From: an uncultured bacterium
GTDB taxonomy: Bacteria > Myxococcota_A > Polyangia > Polyangiales > Houyiibacteriaceae
DNA: 55,676 nucleotides
Assembly (NCBI GenBank): GCA_938024995.1
Contig: CALJDU010000078.1
Location: 1 to 55,676 of the forward strand
Direction of reading: 5' to 3'
The notes beneath the pieces were generated by a model that ran no database searches, had not been told where the DNA came from, and saw nothing but the letters and a program-made list of their open reading frames with translations. A program made the position numbers and the translations under genes. This document shows, one piece after another, positions 25,103 to 34,866 of the stretch. Numbering within the stretch: the first letter of the stretch is position 1; each line of letters begins with the position of its first letter.

Positions 25103-26931
25103 TCGACGGGCTCGCCAGCCAACCTGATCTTGGCGAGGCCACCGCGGGTCGCCACCCATGCGCTCCCCGCGCCATCGGCGAGCACATCCGTCACGTCGTC
25201 GCTCGGGAGCCCCTCGTTTAACGAGAGCGTGGTCCAGTCTCCGCGCCGCCCGATCATCAAGCCGCGCTCGAGCGTGCCCACAAAGAGCCGATCACCAATT
25301 CTGCGCATCGCGTGTGGGTTCACCCAGCCCGAGGGCACGCCGCGACGACCTTCGCGCTCGACCCGAACCTCGTCGCCGAACCAGCTGAGCCCGCCGTGAT
25401 ACGTGCCCGCGACGACCTCGCCGTCAAGCGTGGTCAGCGCGGTCACCCAGTCCACCGGGAGGTCGCCGCTGGAGACGGTGTAGCGCGTGTAGTCCCCGCT
25501 CTCTTCGTTCAAGCGAAAGAGCCCGTGCAAGCTGCCGACCCAGACCGCGCCATCGCGGTCGGTCGTGACCGCGTGGAGCTGCATGACGGGGAAGCGCTCG
25601 TCACCTCCGAAGGCGCGCCAGTGCCCGTCGCGAAAGCGGGAGAGCATGCGTGAGCTCGTGACCCAGAGCGCGCCGTCGGGGGCGACATAAAGCGACGTCA
25701 CATGGACGCGAGAGGGCGCGCCTTCGTCTTCGATCGGCGCGAACGAGCGCCCGTCGTGAACAAAGAGCCCGCGGTCGGTCGCGATGTAGAGCCGCTCTCG
25801 TCCCATCGCGTCGCGGGTCACGGCGAGGTCGTTGATGCGTCGGTCGACGCCCCAGCGAGTATGCGCGCGACCATAGGCGGTCACGCGCCCGCTGCTCATG
25901 GTCGCCAAGCCGCGGTCGAAGGTCCCGATGAAGAGCTTTCCGAAGGCGAACGCGAGCGCGGTGAGATCCGCGCTCGGGAGACCCCCGCCGCCAAGCGCGA
26001 CGAGGTGGTCTCCCTCGACGCGATGCGCGCCTCCACGATGACCGACGATCAGCCCCTCTTGGGTCGCCGCGATGCTGAAGGCATCGGTCGCCGCGGTCCC
26101 GATTCGCGCGCCGCTCCGTAGGTCCACCACGCCGCCGCCGTAGGTCGCGAGGTATACGCGCCCGCGGGTGGCGAGAACGCGTCGGAGGTCACGCGAGGGG
26201 AGGGCGGCCGCGCGCGTCGCGTCCGGGTGTTCGCGCAGGACACGCCCCCGCGCGTTGACCACGCTCAGGCCGTTGAAGGTCGCGGCATAGACGCGTGTTC
26301 CGATCGCGTGAAGGTCGAAAACGATGTCATCGGCCAGTCCGCGCCGCGATGTGATGCGCCGACGTACGCGAGGCGCTTCTCCATCCAGCGCGACCACCAT
26401 GATACCGGCGCTCGCCGACGCGACGTACAGCTCCTCGCCGACCGCGATGACATCCGTGAGCCGTCGCCGCGCGTGGCTCTGTCCCAGTTCGATGTACTCA
26501 GGGGCGCCTTCTGCGGGGACCCGAAAGAGCCCCGCGCCGTAGCTCACCGCGAAGACGTCATCGGCGCGTCGGATGACCCGCCTCACGCGGCGGATCGGGA
26601 GCGTCCGGAGGACCCGGAGATCGTTTCGCGCGAGAAGCACGAGACCCTCGACCCCTCCGACCCAGACGCCATCCGTCGTGACGCTGATCGAGCGGAGCCG
26701 GGATCCCGGTAGCCCGTCGCGCGAGGTGAGCGTGCGCGCGACCCGCCCGGCGCGACGCACCACGAGGCCACCTGAGGTCGCGAGGAGGGTGCGGTTCCCG
26801 AGCGCCGCGACGTCGTGGACTTCAGAGATCGCGGTCCAAGAAGAGGTGACCTCGTCGCCCGCCTGCGCCCGAACTGTGCGCGGCGAGAGCAGGGCGCTGA
26901 GGCAGAGCCCGGCGACGACCAAGCTCCTCAT
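25099..26931 (-). CDS. Secreted beta-propeller protein (two-component-regulator-propeller type)
   Basis: 610 residues with a signal peptide (LVVAGLCLSALLSPRTVRAQA). The mature part is made of some twelve to fourteen propeller blades of the Reg_prop type, seen as repeats of GLPS/G-x-(R/D)-(L/V) followed by LWVG-like strands. Examples are DGLPGSRLRSISVTTDGVWVG, GGLPSADLTALAF, DGAVWVGSLHGLFRL and EGLPSDDVTDVLADGAGSAWV. There is no membrane segment or kinase domain after the propeller, unlike hybrid two-component sensors. It therefore acts as a free periplasmic or secreted binding protein. Its ATG overlaps the stop of the VIT/vWA gene (ATGA, 26928-26931), so the two are made together. Confidence 0.87.
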   Translation of the reverse strand: MRSLVVAGLCLSALLSPRTVRAQAGDEVTSSWTAISEVHDVAALGNRTLLATSGGLVVRRAGRVARTLTSRDGLPGSRLRSISVTTDGVWVGGVEGLVLLARNDLRVLRTLPIRRVRRVIRRADDVFAVSYGAGLFRVPAEGAPEYIELGQSHARRRLTDVIAVGEELYVASASAGIMVVALDGEAPRVRRRITSRRGLADDIVFDLHAIGTRVYAATFNGLSVVNARGRVLREHPDATRAAALPSRDLRRVLATRGRVYLATYGGGVVDLRSGARIGTAATDAFSIAATQEGLIVGHRGGAHRVEGDHLVALGGGGLPSADLTALAFAFGKLFIGTFDRGLATMSSGRVTAYGRAHTRWGVDRRINDLAVTRDAMGRERLYIATDRGLFVHDGRSFAPIEDEGAPSRVHVTSLYVAPDGALWVTSSRMLSRFRDGHWRAFGGDERFPVMQLHAVTTDRDGAVWVGSLHGLFRLNEESGDYTRYTVSSGDLPVDWVTALTTLDGEVVAGTYHGGLSWFGDEVRVEREGRRGVPSGWVNPHAMRRIGDRLFVGTLERGLMIGRRGDWTTLSLNEGLPSDDVTDVLADGAGSAWVATRGGLAKIRLAGEPVD

Positions 26932-29900
26932 TGCGCGTGGTCCGTGATGGCGATGTCGACGTGTTGGTGTCGCACGTTCGCCGCCAAGTCGACGACGACA
27001 AGGTCCACGCGGTAGCTGTCGCGCGCGTCGTCTGGGAGGGTGAGCTCGGTCCGATAGGTGCCGGGACCGGCGACCCGCAGGTTCACCACGTCACCGTTCG
27101 GGAGGCGCGCCTCGACGCGTCGCGCGTCGCTCAAGAGCTGTGCGCGGGCCTCGGTCAGCTCGCCGCGTCGACGCCCGACCTGAAGGAGGTCTTGGTCGGT
27201 GATCGTCTGCCGCGCGATGAGCGTGACGGTGCCTCCGGGAACCGCGTCTCCTTCGACCTCTACCGTGACCGTGGGCGCGTGTTGATCGACGGTGTACCAA
27301 ACGCGGTAGCGGTCGGTCGCGCCGCTCGCGAGTCGGACCAAGATCTCGATCGGGTAGGTGCCCTCTTCCGCGTCCCGCGGGATCAAGAAGCGCGCGGTCC
27401 ACTGCGAGACCTCGGGGTCCCACTCCGCCGAGAGCGTCTCGCCGAAGGGGAGCAAGATGGTCACCGCGCTCGCGTCGCGCGGCGCCGGAACGCGGATCTC
27501 GGGATCCCCCGGAAGCGAACGCGCCGGGCTGACGGTGGCGCGGGTGACGGGGCTCTCGTCTTCGGATTCTTCTTCTTCTTCTTCGACCTCTTCCACTGCG
27601 ACAAAGCTCGTGAACCGGGTCACCAGTCGATGAGCGAGGCCGAGCTCGGTGATCTCTTCCACGAGCGCGTCATCGTCTCGCAGCGTGAGCTGATTCTCGC
27701 GCTCGTGAATCGCGGCCCGTGCCCAGAGCGTTCCGTGGGAGGGGTCTCCCGACGCTGCGGTCGGGAGCGAGACGGGGACCACGCGCTCGTAGCGCTCGCC
27801 CTTCATGCTGCCGCGGATCGTGACGGTTCCGCTGCCCCCGTCGCCAAAGCGACCGTTCAAAACGAGGGGTTTGCCGGCGAAGAGATCAGGAGCGCGTCGC
27901 GGGTAGACATCCGCGACGTCCAAGCCGCCCCAGTCGATCTCAACGTCAGTGAAGACGGGTCGCTCGACGAACGCCGCGAAGCGATCGGCCGCTTCGCTTG
28001 GGTCTTCACTTAGCGTCGAGACGACCGAGCGACCCCGGCCGATCTCGCTCGCGCGCTCGAGCAGGAACCGGTTCACGGACGCGCCCACGCCGAGGGCGTA
28101 GATCCGGCGCGTCCCCAGGTGGCTCGCGATGCTCCGAAGAACGTCGCGCTCGTTTCCGATGTAGCCGTCCGTGAGGAGCGTGACGATGCCGAGTCGCCCG
28201 GGCTCCGTCGGTGCCTGATCGAGCGCGCGCTCGATCGCCGGTACCATCTGCGTCGCGCCGACCGCGCGGACCTCGTTCACAAGTGCACGCGCGCGTGTGA
28301 GGTTCTCTCGGGTCGCGGCAACAGGCGTCGCCGAGAGCGCTTGAACTCCGTCGGCGAAGAGGAGCACATTGAACGTGTCGGTCTCGCGGAGCCCCTCGAA
28401 GGCGCGTCGAATCACCGCCTTGGCGTGCTCCATTGCGCGACCGCGCATGGAGCTGCTGGTGTCTACGACGAACGTGATCTCGCGGGGCGTGACCATCGCG
28501 TCGAGGGCGTCGCCGCTCACGGTCGGCGGTTGCACGACCAGGGTGAAATATCCATTGCGCGCGTCGGAGACGTCGTCCGGTCCGGACTCCGCGCGGTGGG
28601 TGAGCAGGGTCGCTTGCGGGAGCTCGCCGCCGATGGCGTAGCGGAGGATGAAGTCGCGATCCGGCGCGTTCTCGGTGAGCTGGATGCGCGCGCGCGGGCC
28701 TTGTCTCTCTACGTGGATCTCATGCGACGGCGACGCGAGATCCGCGATCGTCATTCCAGCGTCGACGTTCAGGGTCAACGCGACGGTGTCCGCCGCGCGT
28801 CGCTCTCCAGCGGATCGCGCGACCGAGCCTGGGTCGCTGGGATCAAAGCGCGGCGCCGCGTTCATCGGGAAGACGAACTGGTACTGACCGTCCTCGAACG
28901 GAAGGGTCTGCACGTACTGAATGACGACGTCGATGCGCTCGCCGGGTTGGATGTTCGCGACGCGCTGCGCGAAGAGGTTCGGCCGCTGTTGCTCCAGGAG
29001 CGCGGCGCGTCGGCCCTCCGAGCGCGCCTGGGTGTAGGTCTGCTGCGCGGCGGCTTTGCGCTTGATCTGCGCGCGAACGCGGCGCGATCCGATCCGCATC
29101 TCCATGTCGTCCACCGCCGCGTCTGCCGGGAGCGGGAAGAGATAGAGCGCCTCGATCGGCGAGTCTTGGTCGTTGGTGAAGCTCTGCGTCACCGAGACGC
29201 GCGCGACGAAACCCGAGACGGTCGCGTCGACCTGGGTGTCGATGAGCGGGAGGTCAGGGAGCGCCTCTTCAGCCTCTTCTTCGGCCTCCTCTCCGGCCGG
29301 TGCGTGAGTCGCGTCGGTCGCCTCTTCTTCCTCGTCGCGCTCGAACGCGCCGACCCGCATTGTCCCGCGCGAAGGTCGCGCCAGGCTCGCGAGGAGCGCG
29401 GCGTCGACCTCGCCCGCGCGCTCGACCAAGCCGGCGTGCTGCGCGTTGCCGCCCCACATGTGCCACCCGTCGAGCATCGGGTCTCCGATCTCGAGCCCGA
29501 TGACCTTGCCGCTCCCGGTGCCGACGTACACCCAGCCCTGCGCGACGATCGGCTGGAACGCGATCGGCTCGCCCAGGTCGTACGCGCGAATGGTCATCCC
29601 CGTGTCGATGTCCGAAAAGTAGAGGTGACCGTCCACAGTGCCGAACACCAGCATCGATCCGACGACCGCGGGAGGGCTGACGGCTTGGGCATCGTCGGCG
29701 TCTTGATACGTGCGTGACCAAACCTCATCACCGGTCTGGATGTCCCGCGCGCGGATGTCTCCGCCGATGGCGAAGTAGGCGCGACCGTCGGCGACCGCGG
29801 GCGAGCTTCCCTGAAACGCCCAACCCGACGCGACGTTGCTCAGTCCGAGGTGCTCCGGATCGCGCACGTTCCCCCAAGCGCCTTGCTGACCTGACGCGAG

Positions 29901-30908
29901 CTGTCGATCGCGAGTGGTGCCAGCGAGGTACGGCGCGGGGCTGCGCTCTCCGCGAGAGGCGATCGAGCCATCGCGGGTCCGGACGACGATGGGCTCTTCG
30001 TGCGGTGCGCCGTCGACGTCGACGCGTCGCGTGAGGAGGGCGCGCTCGCGGTCTACCCACATCGCGCTGGTCGCGCCGACCTCTTGCTTCCAGTGAACGT
30101 GACCGTCGCGCGCTCGGACCCGGTACGCCGCGCCGTTCATGGTCGCGAAGAAGACGTCCCCGCCGGCGACATGGGGCGCCTGGATGATGTCGTTGTCGAT
30201 CTCGATCTTCCACGCGAGCTCCCCGTCGCTCACGCGGAAGGCGCCGAGCTCGTGCGTCCCGCCCTTCGGGTACGCCGAGATCACGAGGTCGCCGGCGAGC
30301 GCGGGCTGGCTCATGAGCGGGTCGCCGAGCCACTTTTTCCAGATGAGCTCACCGGTCTCTTTGTTCGCGACGAAGAGCGTGCAGCTCTCGGTGTTGAAGA
30401 GCACCCGATCCTCGCCGACGATCGCGGCGGTGGGCCCGCCATCGGGCGCCGCGAGGGCCCAATCGAGGCTGCCGGTGAAGGCGTCATAGGCATAGAAGTG
30501 ATGACTGGCGAAACCTCCGCCGAGGAAGATCTTGCCGTCCGCGTAAGCGGGCGAGGTCAGCAACTGCGACGAAGGCGCCGCGACCCAGCCGCGCTTTCCG
30601 TCGTCAAAGTTGAACTCCGCGCTCTGGCGCTCGCTCACGTTGGGGAGGCGCACGCGGCGAAGCGGGACACGTCCAGTGAGCGCGTCACCGTCGACGTCCG
30701 GGATCCCTTCGAGCGCGTCGGCCATGAGGTCGCGCGCTTCGGGAACCGCTGGCGTTTCGCTTGCGCGTCGCATCGGCGCGGGCGCCTCTGCGCGCGCCGT
30801 CTGGGTGGCGGTCGGCGTCGCGGTGTTTCGGGTCGCCGAGCACGCCATGGTCACGCAGGTCAGCGCGAGGGCGAGCGTTCGCGTGTTGCTTTGTCGTTCG
30901 AAGGTCAT
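26928..30908 (-). CDS. PQQ-type propeller / VIT / von Willebrand A lipoprotein
   Basis: 1,326 residues from the ATG at 30908, where GGAGG precedes and a lipoprotein signal follows (LALALTCVTMAC). Order: an acidic/Pro linker, a PQQ-like eight-blade propeller (about 100-485; WKKWLGDP, LAWKIEIDND, GHVHWKQEVG), and an acidic spacer. Next are a VIT domain (about 555-690; SVTQSFTNDQDSPIEALYLFPLP) and a vWA domain (about 805-985) with an intact MIDAS (VVDTSSSMRGR, DGYIGNE). A region with an EEVEEEEEESEDES run and two Ig-like domains ends the protein. The VIT-vWA pair is that of inter-alpha-inhibitor heavy chains; vWA with MIDAS binds protein ligands through a metal ion. Fusion with a propeller is unusual. 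It probably works on the cell surface together with the coupled propeller protein. Confidence 0.88.
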   Translation of the reverse strand: MTFERQSNTRTLALALTCVTMACSATRNTATPTATQTARAEAPAPMRRASETPAVPEARDLMADALEGIPDVDGDALTGRVPLRRVRLPNVSERQSAEFNFDDGKRGWVAAPSSQLLTSPAYADGKIFLGGGFASHHFYAYDAFTGSLDWALAAPDGGPTAAIVGEDRVLFNTESCTLFVANKETGELIWKKWLGDPLMSQPALAGDLVISAYPKGGTHELGAFRVSDGELAWKIEIDNDIIQAPHVAGGDVFFATMNGAAYRVRARDGHVHWKQEVGATSAMWVDRERALLTRRVDVDGAPHEEPIVVRTRDGSIASRGERSPAPYLAGTTRDRQLASGQQGAWGNVRDPEHLGLSNVASGWAFQGSSPAVADGRAYFAIGGDIRARDIQTGDEVWSRTYQDADDAQAVSPPAVVGSMLVFGTVDGHLYFSDIDTGMTIRAYDLGEPIAFQPIVAQGWVYVGTGSGKVIGLEIGDPMLDGWHMWGGNAQHAGLVERAGEVDAALLASLARPSRGTMRVGAFERDEEEEATDATHAPAGEEAEEEAEEALPDLPLIDTQVDATVSGFVARVSVTQSFTNDQDSPIEALYLFPLPADAAVDDMEMRIGSRRVRAQIKRKAAAQQTYTQARSEGRRAALLEQQRPNLFAQRVANIQPGERIDVVIQYVQTLPFEDGQYQFVFPMNAAPRFDPSDPGSVARSAGERRAADTVALTLNVDAGMTIADLASPSHEIHVERQGPRARIQLTENAPDRDFILRYAIGGELPQATLLTHRAESGPDDVSDARNGYFTLVVQPPTVSGDALDAMVTPREITFVVDTSSSMRGRAMEHAKAVIRRAFEGLRETDTFNVLLFADGVQALSATPVAATRENLTRARALVNEVRAVGATQMVPAIERALDQAPTEPGRLGIVTLLTDGYIGNERDVLRSIASHLGTRRIYALGVGASVNRFLLERASEIGRGRSVVSTLSEDPSEAADRFAAFVERPVFTDVEIDWGGLDVADVYPRRAPDLFAGKPLVLNGRFGDGGSGTVTIRGSMKGERYERVVPVSLPTAASGDPSHGTLWARAAIHERENQLTLRDDDALVEEITELGLAHRLVTRFTSFVAVEEVEEEEEESEDESPVTRATVSPARSLPGDPEIRVPAPRDASAVTILLPFGETLSAEWDPEVSQWTARFLIPRDAEEGTYPIEILVRLASGATDRYRVWYTVDQHAPTVTVEVEGDAVPGGTVTLIARQTITDQDLLQVGRRRGELTEARAQLLSDARRVEARLPNGDVVNLRVAGPGTYRTELTLPDDARDSYRVDLVVVDLAANVRHQHVDIAITDHAQ

Positions 30909-31027
30909 CGACCTCCGACACAGCACGCGACATGCCGAACTCGTCACCCGGACGCGACCGCCGCAATCGTTAGAGAAAGCGCGAACTCGTCCGGATCAAG
31001 ATGTGGCGCCGCGTGGACGCCGTTGTG

Positions 31028-32884
31028 TCAGAGCGAACGCGCGCGGTCGACGGCGGCTTGCTCGTTCGCGATCCGCCCGTTGAACGGCGCCGCGATCGGG
31101 TCGCCGGTCTCGAGGATGATGGCGATCGCCTGAGTCGGCGTCAGCTCCGCGTTCACCGCCATCATCTTGGTCGCGAGGTTCGCGACGTTGGGCGAGGCCA
31201 TGCTGGTGCCCGAGAGCGGGACCATCTGGCCGTTCGGGATCAAGCTCTCGACCTCGACGCCGTGGTCGAAGATCTTGACGCGGTCCGGGTTGCTGTTGGT
31301 GAACGTCGCCCAGCCGCCGAAGCGATCTACGGCGCCGACGATCAGCAGGTTCGGGTAGTCGAAGGACCCAGGGACGTCTTCGTATTCCACCACGTCGCGG
31401 TTGCTGTTTCCGGCCGCGACAACGAAGAGCGTGTCGGGGCACGCTTCGAAGACGCTCCGCCAGTTCGCCGCGCGGCGCTGGTGAATGGCGGTCGCGCGCG
31501 CGACTACCTGAGCGTCCGTGGTGTAGGTCTCTGACTCATGCCGGAGCTGCGCCTCGACGTAGTCTTGGCCAAAGCCAAGAGAAGCGTTCACGACGCGGAT
31601 CTGATGGCGGTTGATGTACTCCGCGATCGCGTCGATGTTCGCGCGCTCGGCGTCGAGCTCGGCGTCAGTCGGGCCCCGGTGATGATAGAGACGCGCTTCC
31701 CCGGCCCACGCGGAACGGAACACCGCCATACGCGCCTGAGGGACGCCGGCGAGCATGATGCCGGCGACGTGCGTGCCGTGTGCCCACTCGCCGACCGCGT
31801 CGAGGTTGGTCTCGAGCGCCTCGACCGCTTGTGGGTCGGTCGCGCTGCGCATGAGCGTGAGAACTCGTTGCGCGCCGTCGGAATCAGCGATGCCCGCGCG
31901 GAGATCCATGATGCCGCGCAAGAAGGGGGTGTACTCGGTGAGCGTCTCGGGGCTCGGACGGTAGAGGAGCTCGGTGTGCGCGCCCTCGTCGGTGATGCCG
32001 TGGCGGTCGTCGACCTGACCGTTGCCGTCGTCGTCCTCGCCGTTGATCGGTTCCGCTTCGTTGATGAAGGTCTGATCCGGGAAGAGCTCTTGGTTGGTGC
32101 CGACGTCCCAGACCGCGATGTTGACCGGGCGCGCGGCCTCGTCGCTGCCGAGGTCGACCGTCGAGAAGGCGTAGCTCTCCTCGGGGGGCAGCGCCGCGTG
32201 CTCGGCGCGCACGGTCGCGATCGCGGCCAAGAAGTGATCGCGATGCGAGACGATCGCGGGCGCGAGCTGGTCCATGAAGAGGGCGGAGCTCGCGGTGTCG
32301 AGAGAGACGAGCTGCTCTTTGATTTGTCCGAGGCGCGCGGCCAGCTGTTCTTGCGTCTGCAGGATCTGAAAGACCACCGTCGCGGAACCAAACCGGGCCC
32401 GGGGGAGCTCGCGAAAGACGCCAGCGATCGCGGCCTCTTGTGCCGTCGTGTCGTCTCCCGCGCGACGTCGGGCGATCTCGCTGAGGAAGGTGTTGCCGGC
32501 GAACGCGGAGTTACGGTTCTTGGCGCGTGCGCGCACCATGCGGACGATCTGTTCTGCGCGATCGAGGTTGCCCGCTGCGAGATCGGCGGCCGCGACGTCA
32601 AAGAGCTTGTCCACCGCGCGGCCTGTCAGCATCGGAGCGGTGTCGGGTGAGGCGAGATAGGCGTCGAGCTGCGCGGCCTCGAGATCGTCTTGCGTCGCCT
32701 CGAGCGCGATCAGCGCCCGCTCGCGAACGAAGTTCTGATGCGCAGCGTTGTCGTCCAGTTCTGCCCAGGTCGGCGTGGCGACCTCAGTCACGGGCTCGTC
32801 GACCACTGGGGGAGTGGGAGCGGGCTGCGAACCTCCGCATCCAAGCAGCGCGGCGAGGGACAGAAATAGGGACGTCTTCTTCAT
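31028..32884 (-). CDS. Lipoprotein subtilisin-like serine protease
   Basis: 618 residues from the ATG at 32884, fixed by the signal and lipobox MKKTSLFLSLAALLGC. About 230 residues of helical sequence precede the protease domain and may act as a prodomain or tether. Catalytic residues of the S8 family: D260 (NIAVWDVGTN, where DTG/DSG is usual), H369 (WAHGTHVAG), oxyanion N493 (VAAGNSN) and S561 (SGTSMASP). An acidic calcium-like loop DDDGNGQVDD follows the catalytic Asp. It should cleave proteins outside the cytoplasm. It lies between the VIT/vWA lipoprotein and the pseudokinase gene on the same strand, with gaps of about 120 and 95 bases. Confidence 0.9.
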   Translation of the reverse strand: MKKTSLFLSLAALLGCGGSQPAPTPPVVDEPVTEVATPTWAELDDNAAHQNFVRERALIALEATQDDLEAAQLDAYLASPDTAPMLTGRAVDKLFDVAAADLAAGNLDRAEQIVRMVRARAKNRNSAFAGNTFLSEIARRRAGDDTTAQEAAIAGVFRELPRARFGSATVVFQILQTQEQLAARLGQIKEQLVSLDTASSALFMDQLAPAIVSHRDHFLAAIATVRAEHAALPPEESYAFSTVDLGSDEAARPVNIAVWDVGTNQELFPDQTFINEAEPINGEDDDGNGQVDDRHGITDEGAHTELLYRPSPETLTEYTPFLRGIMDLRAGIADSDGAQRVLTLMRSATDPQAVEALETNLDAVGEWAHGTHVAGIMLAGVPQARMAVFRSAWAGEARLYHHRGPTDAELDAERANIDAIAEYINRHQIRVVNASLGFGQDYVEAQLRHESETYTTDAQVVARATAIHQRRAANWRSVFEACPDTLFVVAAGNSNRDVVEYEDVPGSFDYPNLLIVGAVDRFGGWATFTNSNPDRVKIFDHGVEVESLIPNGQMVPLSGTSMASPNVANLATKMMAVNAELTPTQAIAIILETGDPIAAPFNGRIANEQAAVDRARSL

Positions 32885-32977
32885 GGCGCGGATGGTGCGC
32901 AGGTCCTCATGCTCACGCAAGAGGAGATGAAGCGGGAGTTCAAAGTACGGTCGAACGACCCGGCTTCTGGTGCGGCG

Positions 32978-33856
32978 CTATTCGACAAAGAGGAAGACGT
33001 CGTGCATCGCCTCCCACATCTGCCGCGCCGACTGGTAGCGATCATCGGGTTTCTTCGCGAGCGCCTTTTCGATCACCGAGCTGACCCCGGGCGGGAGCTC
33101 CGAACGCATGACATCGAGCGGAGTCGGCGTCAGCTCCAAGATCGCGCTCCCCAGCTCCGCGATCGTGTTCGCGCGGAACGGAGGGACGCCCGTGATGAGC
33201 TGGTAGAGCACTGATCCCGCAGCGTAGATGTCCGCGCGCTGGTCGATCTCTTCCGGGTTCGTGATCTGCTCTGGGGCGACGTGCGTGAGCGACCCGAGCA
33301 TGTTGCCTTGATCCGAGAGCGTCGTGGTGTTCGCGCCGAGGTCTTTGCTGGCTCCGAACTGCGCGAGTTTGAGCGTCTCTTGCCCGCGATGGTCGTCGAT
33401 CAAGTGGAGGTTGTGCGCCGCGACGTCACGATGAAGGACGTTACGTGAATGGATATAGCCCAACAGGTCGAGGAGCTGCTCCGCGATCGGGACGAGCTCT
33501 TTGATCGGGAGCGGTCCGCGCAGCTGCGAACGTTGCGCGAGCGTCTGCCCGTCGAGGTGTTCGAGAACCAAAAACGGACGATCATCGTGCATGCCCATGT
33601 CGAGCACCTCGATGATGTTCGGGTGGCGCATCATGGAGACCAAGCGGGCCGCGCGGCGGAAGCGACGATCGGCGCGCTTCCCTTGCTCGAAGAGAACCTT
33701 GATCCGAACGTTGCGCCCGAGCATCAAGTGCGTACCGACGTAGACGTGAGAACCAAGACTGTGCGAGAGCAGCTTGCTGATCCGATAGCGGTTCTGAAGC
33801 AAGGCACCAGGAGCGAGCGCGTTCCGAGGGACTTCGCTGCTACGTGACTCTGGCAT
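32978..33856 (-). CDS. Ser/Thr kinase-fold protein, probable pseudokinase
   Basis: 292 residues, kinase domain only. K53 is present (VRIKVL) and the catalytic loop reads LHRDVAAHN (D144, N149). The DFG motif is AQFG (165-168), so the magnesium-binding Asp is Gln166. The glycine loop is degenerate (LLSHSLGSHVYVG) and the helix-C glutamate is replaced (RFRRAARL). APEQ is kept. With two essential positions lost, I infer little or no phosphotransfer and a scaffold or regulatory role. No membrane segment follows, unlike many myxobacterial kinases. A TATCCT hexamer lies about a dozen bases before the ATG. Confidence 0.88.
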   Translation of the reverse strand: MPESRSSEVPRNALAPGALLQNRYRISKLLSHSLGSHVYVGTHLMLGRNVRIKVLFEQGKRADRRFRRAARLVSMMRHPNIIEVLDMGMHDDRPFLVLEHLDGQTLAQRSQLRGPLPIKELVPIAEQLLDLLGYIHSRNVLHRDVAAHNLHLIDDHRGQETLKLAQFGASKDLGANTTTLSDQGNMLGSLTHVAPEQITNPEEIDQRADIYAAGSVLYQLITGVPPFRANTIAELGSAILELTPTPLDVMRSELPPGVSSVIEKALAKKPDDRYQSARQMWEAMHDVFLFVE

Positions 33857-33927
33857 GACCCGAATAGAGGATACACCAGGTCGGGGCGGCTCGGAAGCCT
33901 TGGGGGCTACGGCTCACGTCATCGTGG

Positions 33928-34827
33928 CTACACCTCGCCGACCAGCACCGCCTGCTCGTCGGTCGCACGGAAGCGACCGCGATCATCCTCACCAATTCGC
34001 GCGAGCGCGGTGGTGGGATCGTGGGTGAAAAAGAGACGCCCGTCGCGCTGCGCAAGATCCGTGAGGAGCGCGCGTTTCTCATCAATGAGCAACTCTGGGT
34101 AACGGTCGTAGCCCATCGTGATCGGCAGGTGAACCCACGGCGCACCCGGAATCAGGTCGCCGCAGAAGACGACCGGACCCGCTTCGCTCGGGACCTCCGC
34201 GAGGATCAGGCCGGGCGTGTGTCCATGCGAAACATGGAAACGATAGTCCGGTCCGAGCGCCGGAGTAGTGTCTCCGCTTACGATTTCAAGTCGACCGCTT
34301 CGCTCCAGCAAGTGGTTGAGTTCGGGGATGAACGAAGCGCGATCTCGCGGGTGTGGTTCCTTCGCGCGCGTCCACGCATCTTCTCCGACGACGTAGGTCG
34401 CGTTCGGGAAGTGAAGCGCTTGCGGGACGGGTTCGCCTCCGGCGTCTTCGCGATACGCGTGGAGCAGTCCTCCGGCGTGATCAAAGTGGAGATGGCTGAG
34501 CACGACGATGTCGATGTCGTCTTCCGAGAAGCCTTGTGCGCTGAGGTTGTCGAGCAAGAGGTGAGCGGTCTCCGCGACGCCGAAGCGCTCCTTCAGCTTG
34601 GGCGAGAAGAACGCGCCGATCCCGGTCTCGAAGAGAATGGTCTTGGTCGCGCCAGCCGGGGTCGTCTCCTGGACGAGCAGCGCTCGGCAAGCGAGCGAGA
34701 TCCGATTCGCTTCGTCCGGCTGGAAGAACCGTGTCCAGTACGCCTTCGGAGCGTTGCCGAACATCGCACCGCCATCGAGACGTTGACTGTTCCCGAGGAT
34801 CGACCAGAAGCGTCGCGTGATGGTCAC
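33928..34827 (-). CDS. Metallo-beta-lactamase-fold hydrolase
   Basis: 299 residues from a GTG. The zinc motif HLHFDHAGG (HxHxDH) is in a well-formed context, preceded by DIVVLSHL. Other metal ligands are probably in HVSHGHTPG and in GDLIPGAPWVHL. The layout (N-terminal sheet with LLVQETTPAGATKTILFETG) is that of lactonase/quorum-quenching-like and phosphodiesterase-like members of the superfamily. Substrate not predictable. No signal peptide. It sits between the SseB-like gene and the pseudokinase gene. Confidence 0.9.
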   Translation of the reverse strand: MTITRRFWSILGNSQRLDGGAMFGNAPKAYWTRFFQPDEANRISLACRALLVQETTPAGATKTILFETGIGAFFSPKLKERFGVAETAHLLLDNLSAQGFSEDDIDIVVLSHLHFDHAGGLLHAYREDAGGEPVPQALHFPNATYVVGEDAWTRAKEPHPRDRASFIPELNHLLERSGRLEIVSGDTTPALGPDYRFHVSHGHTPGLILAEVPSEAGPVVFCGDLIPGAPWVHLPITMGYDRYPELLIDEKRALLTDLAQRDGRLFFTHDPTTALARIGEDDRGRFRATDEQAVLVGEV

Positions 34828-34866
34828 GTGAGATCGTTGCCTACGCGCCGCCGCGCGACAAGCGGT

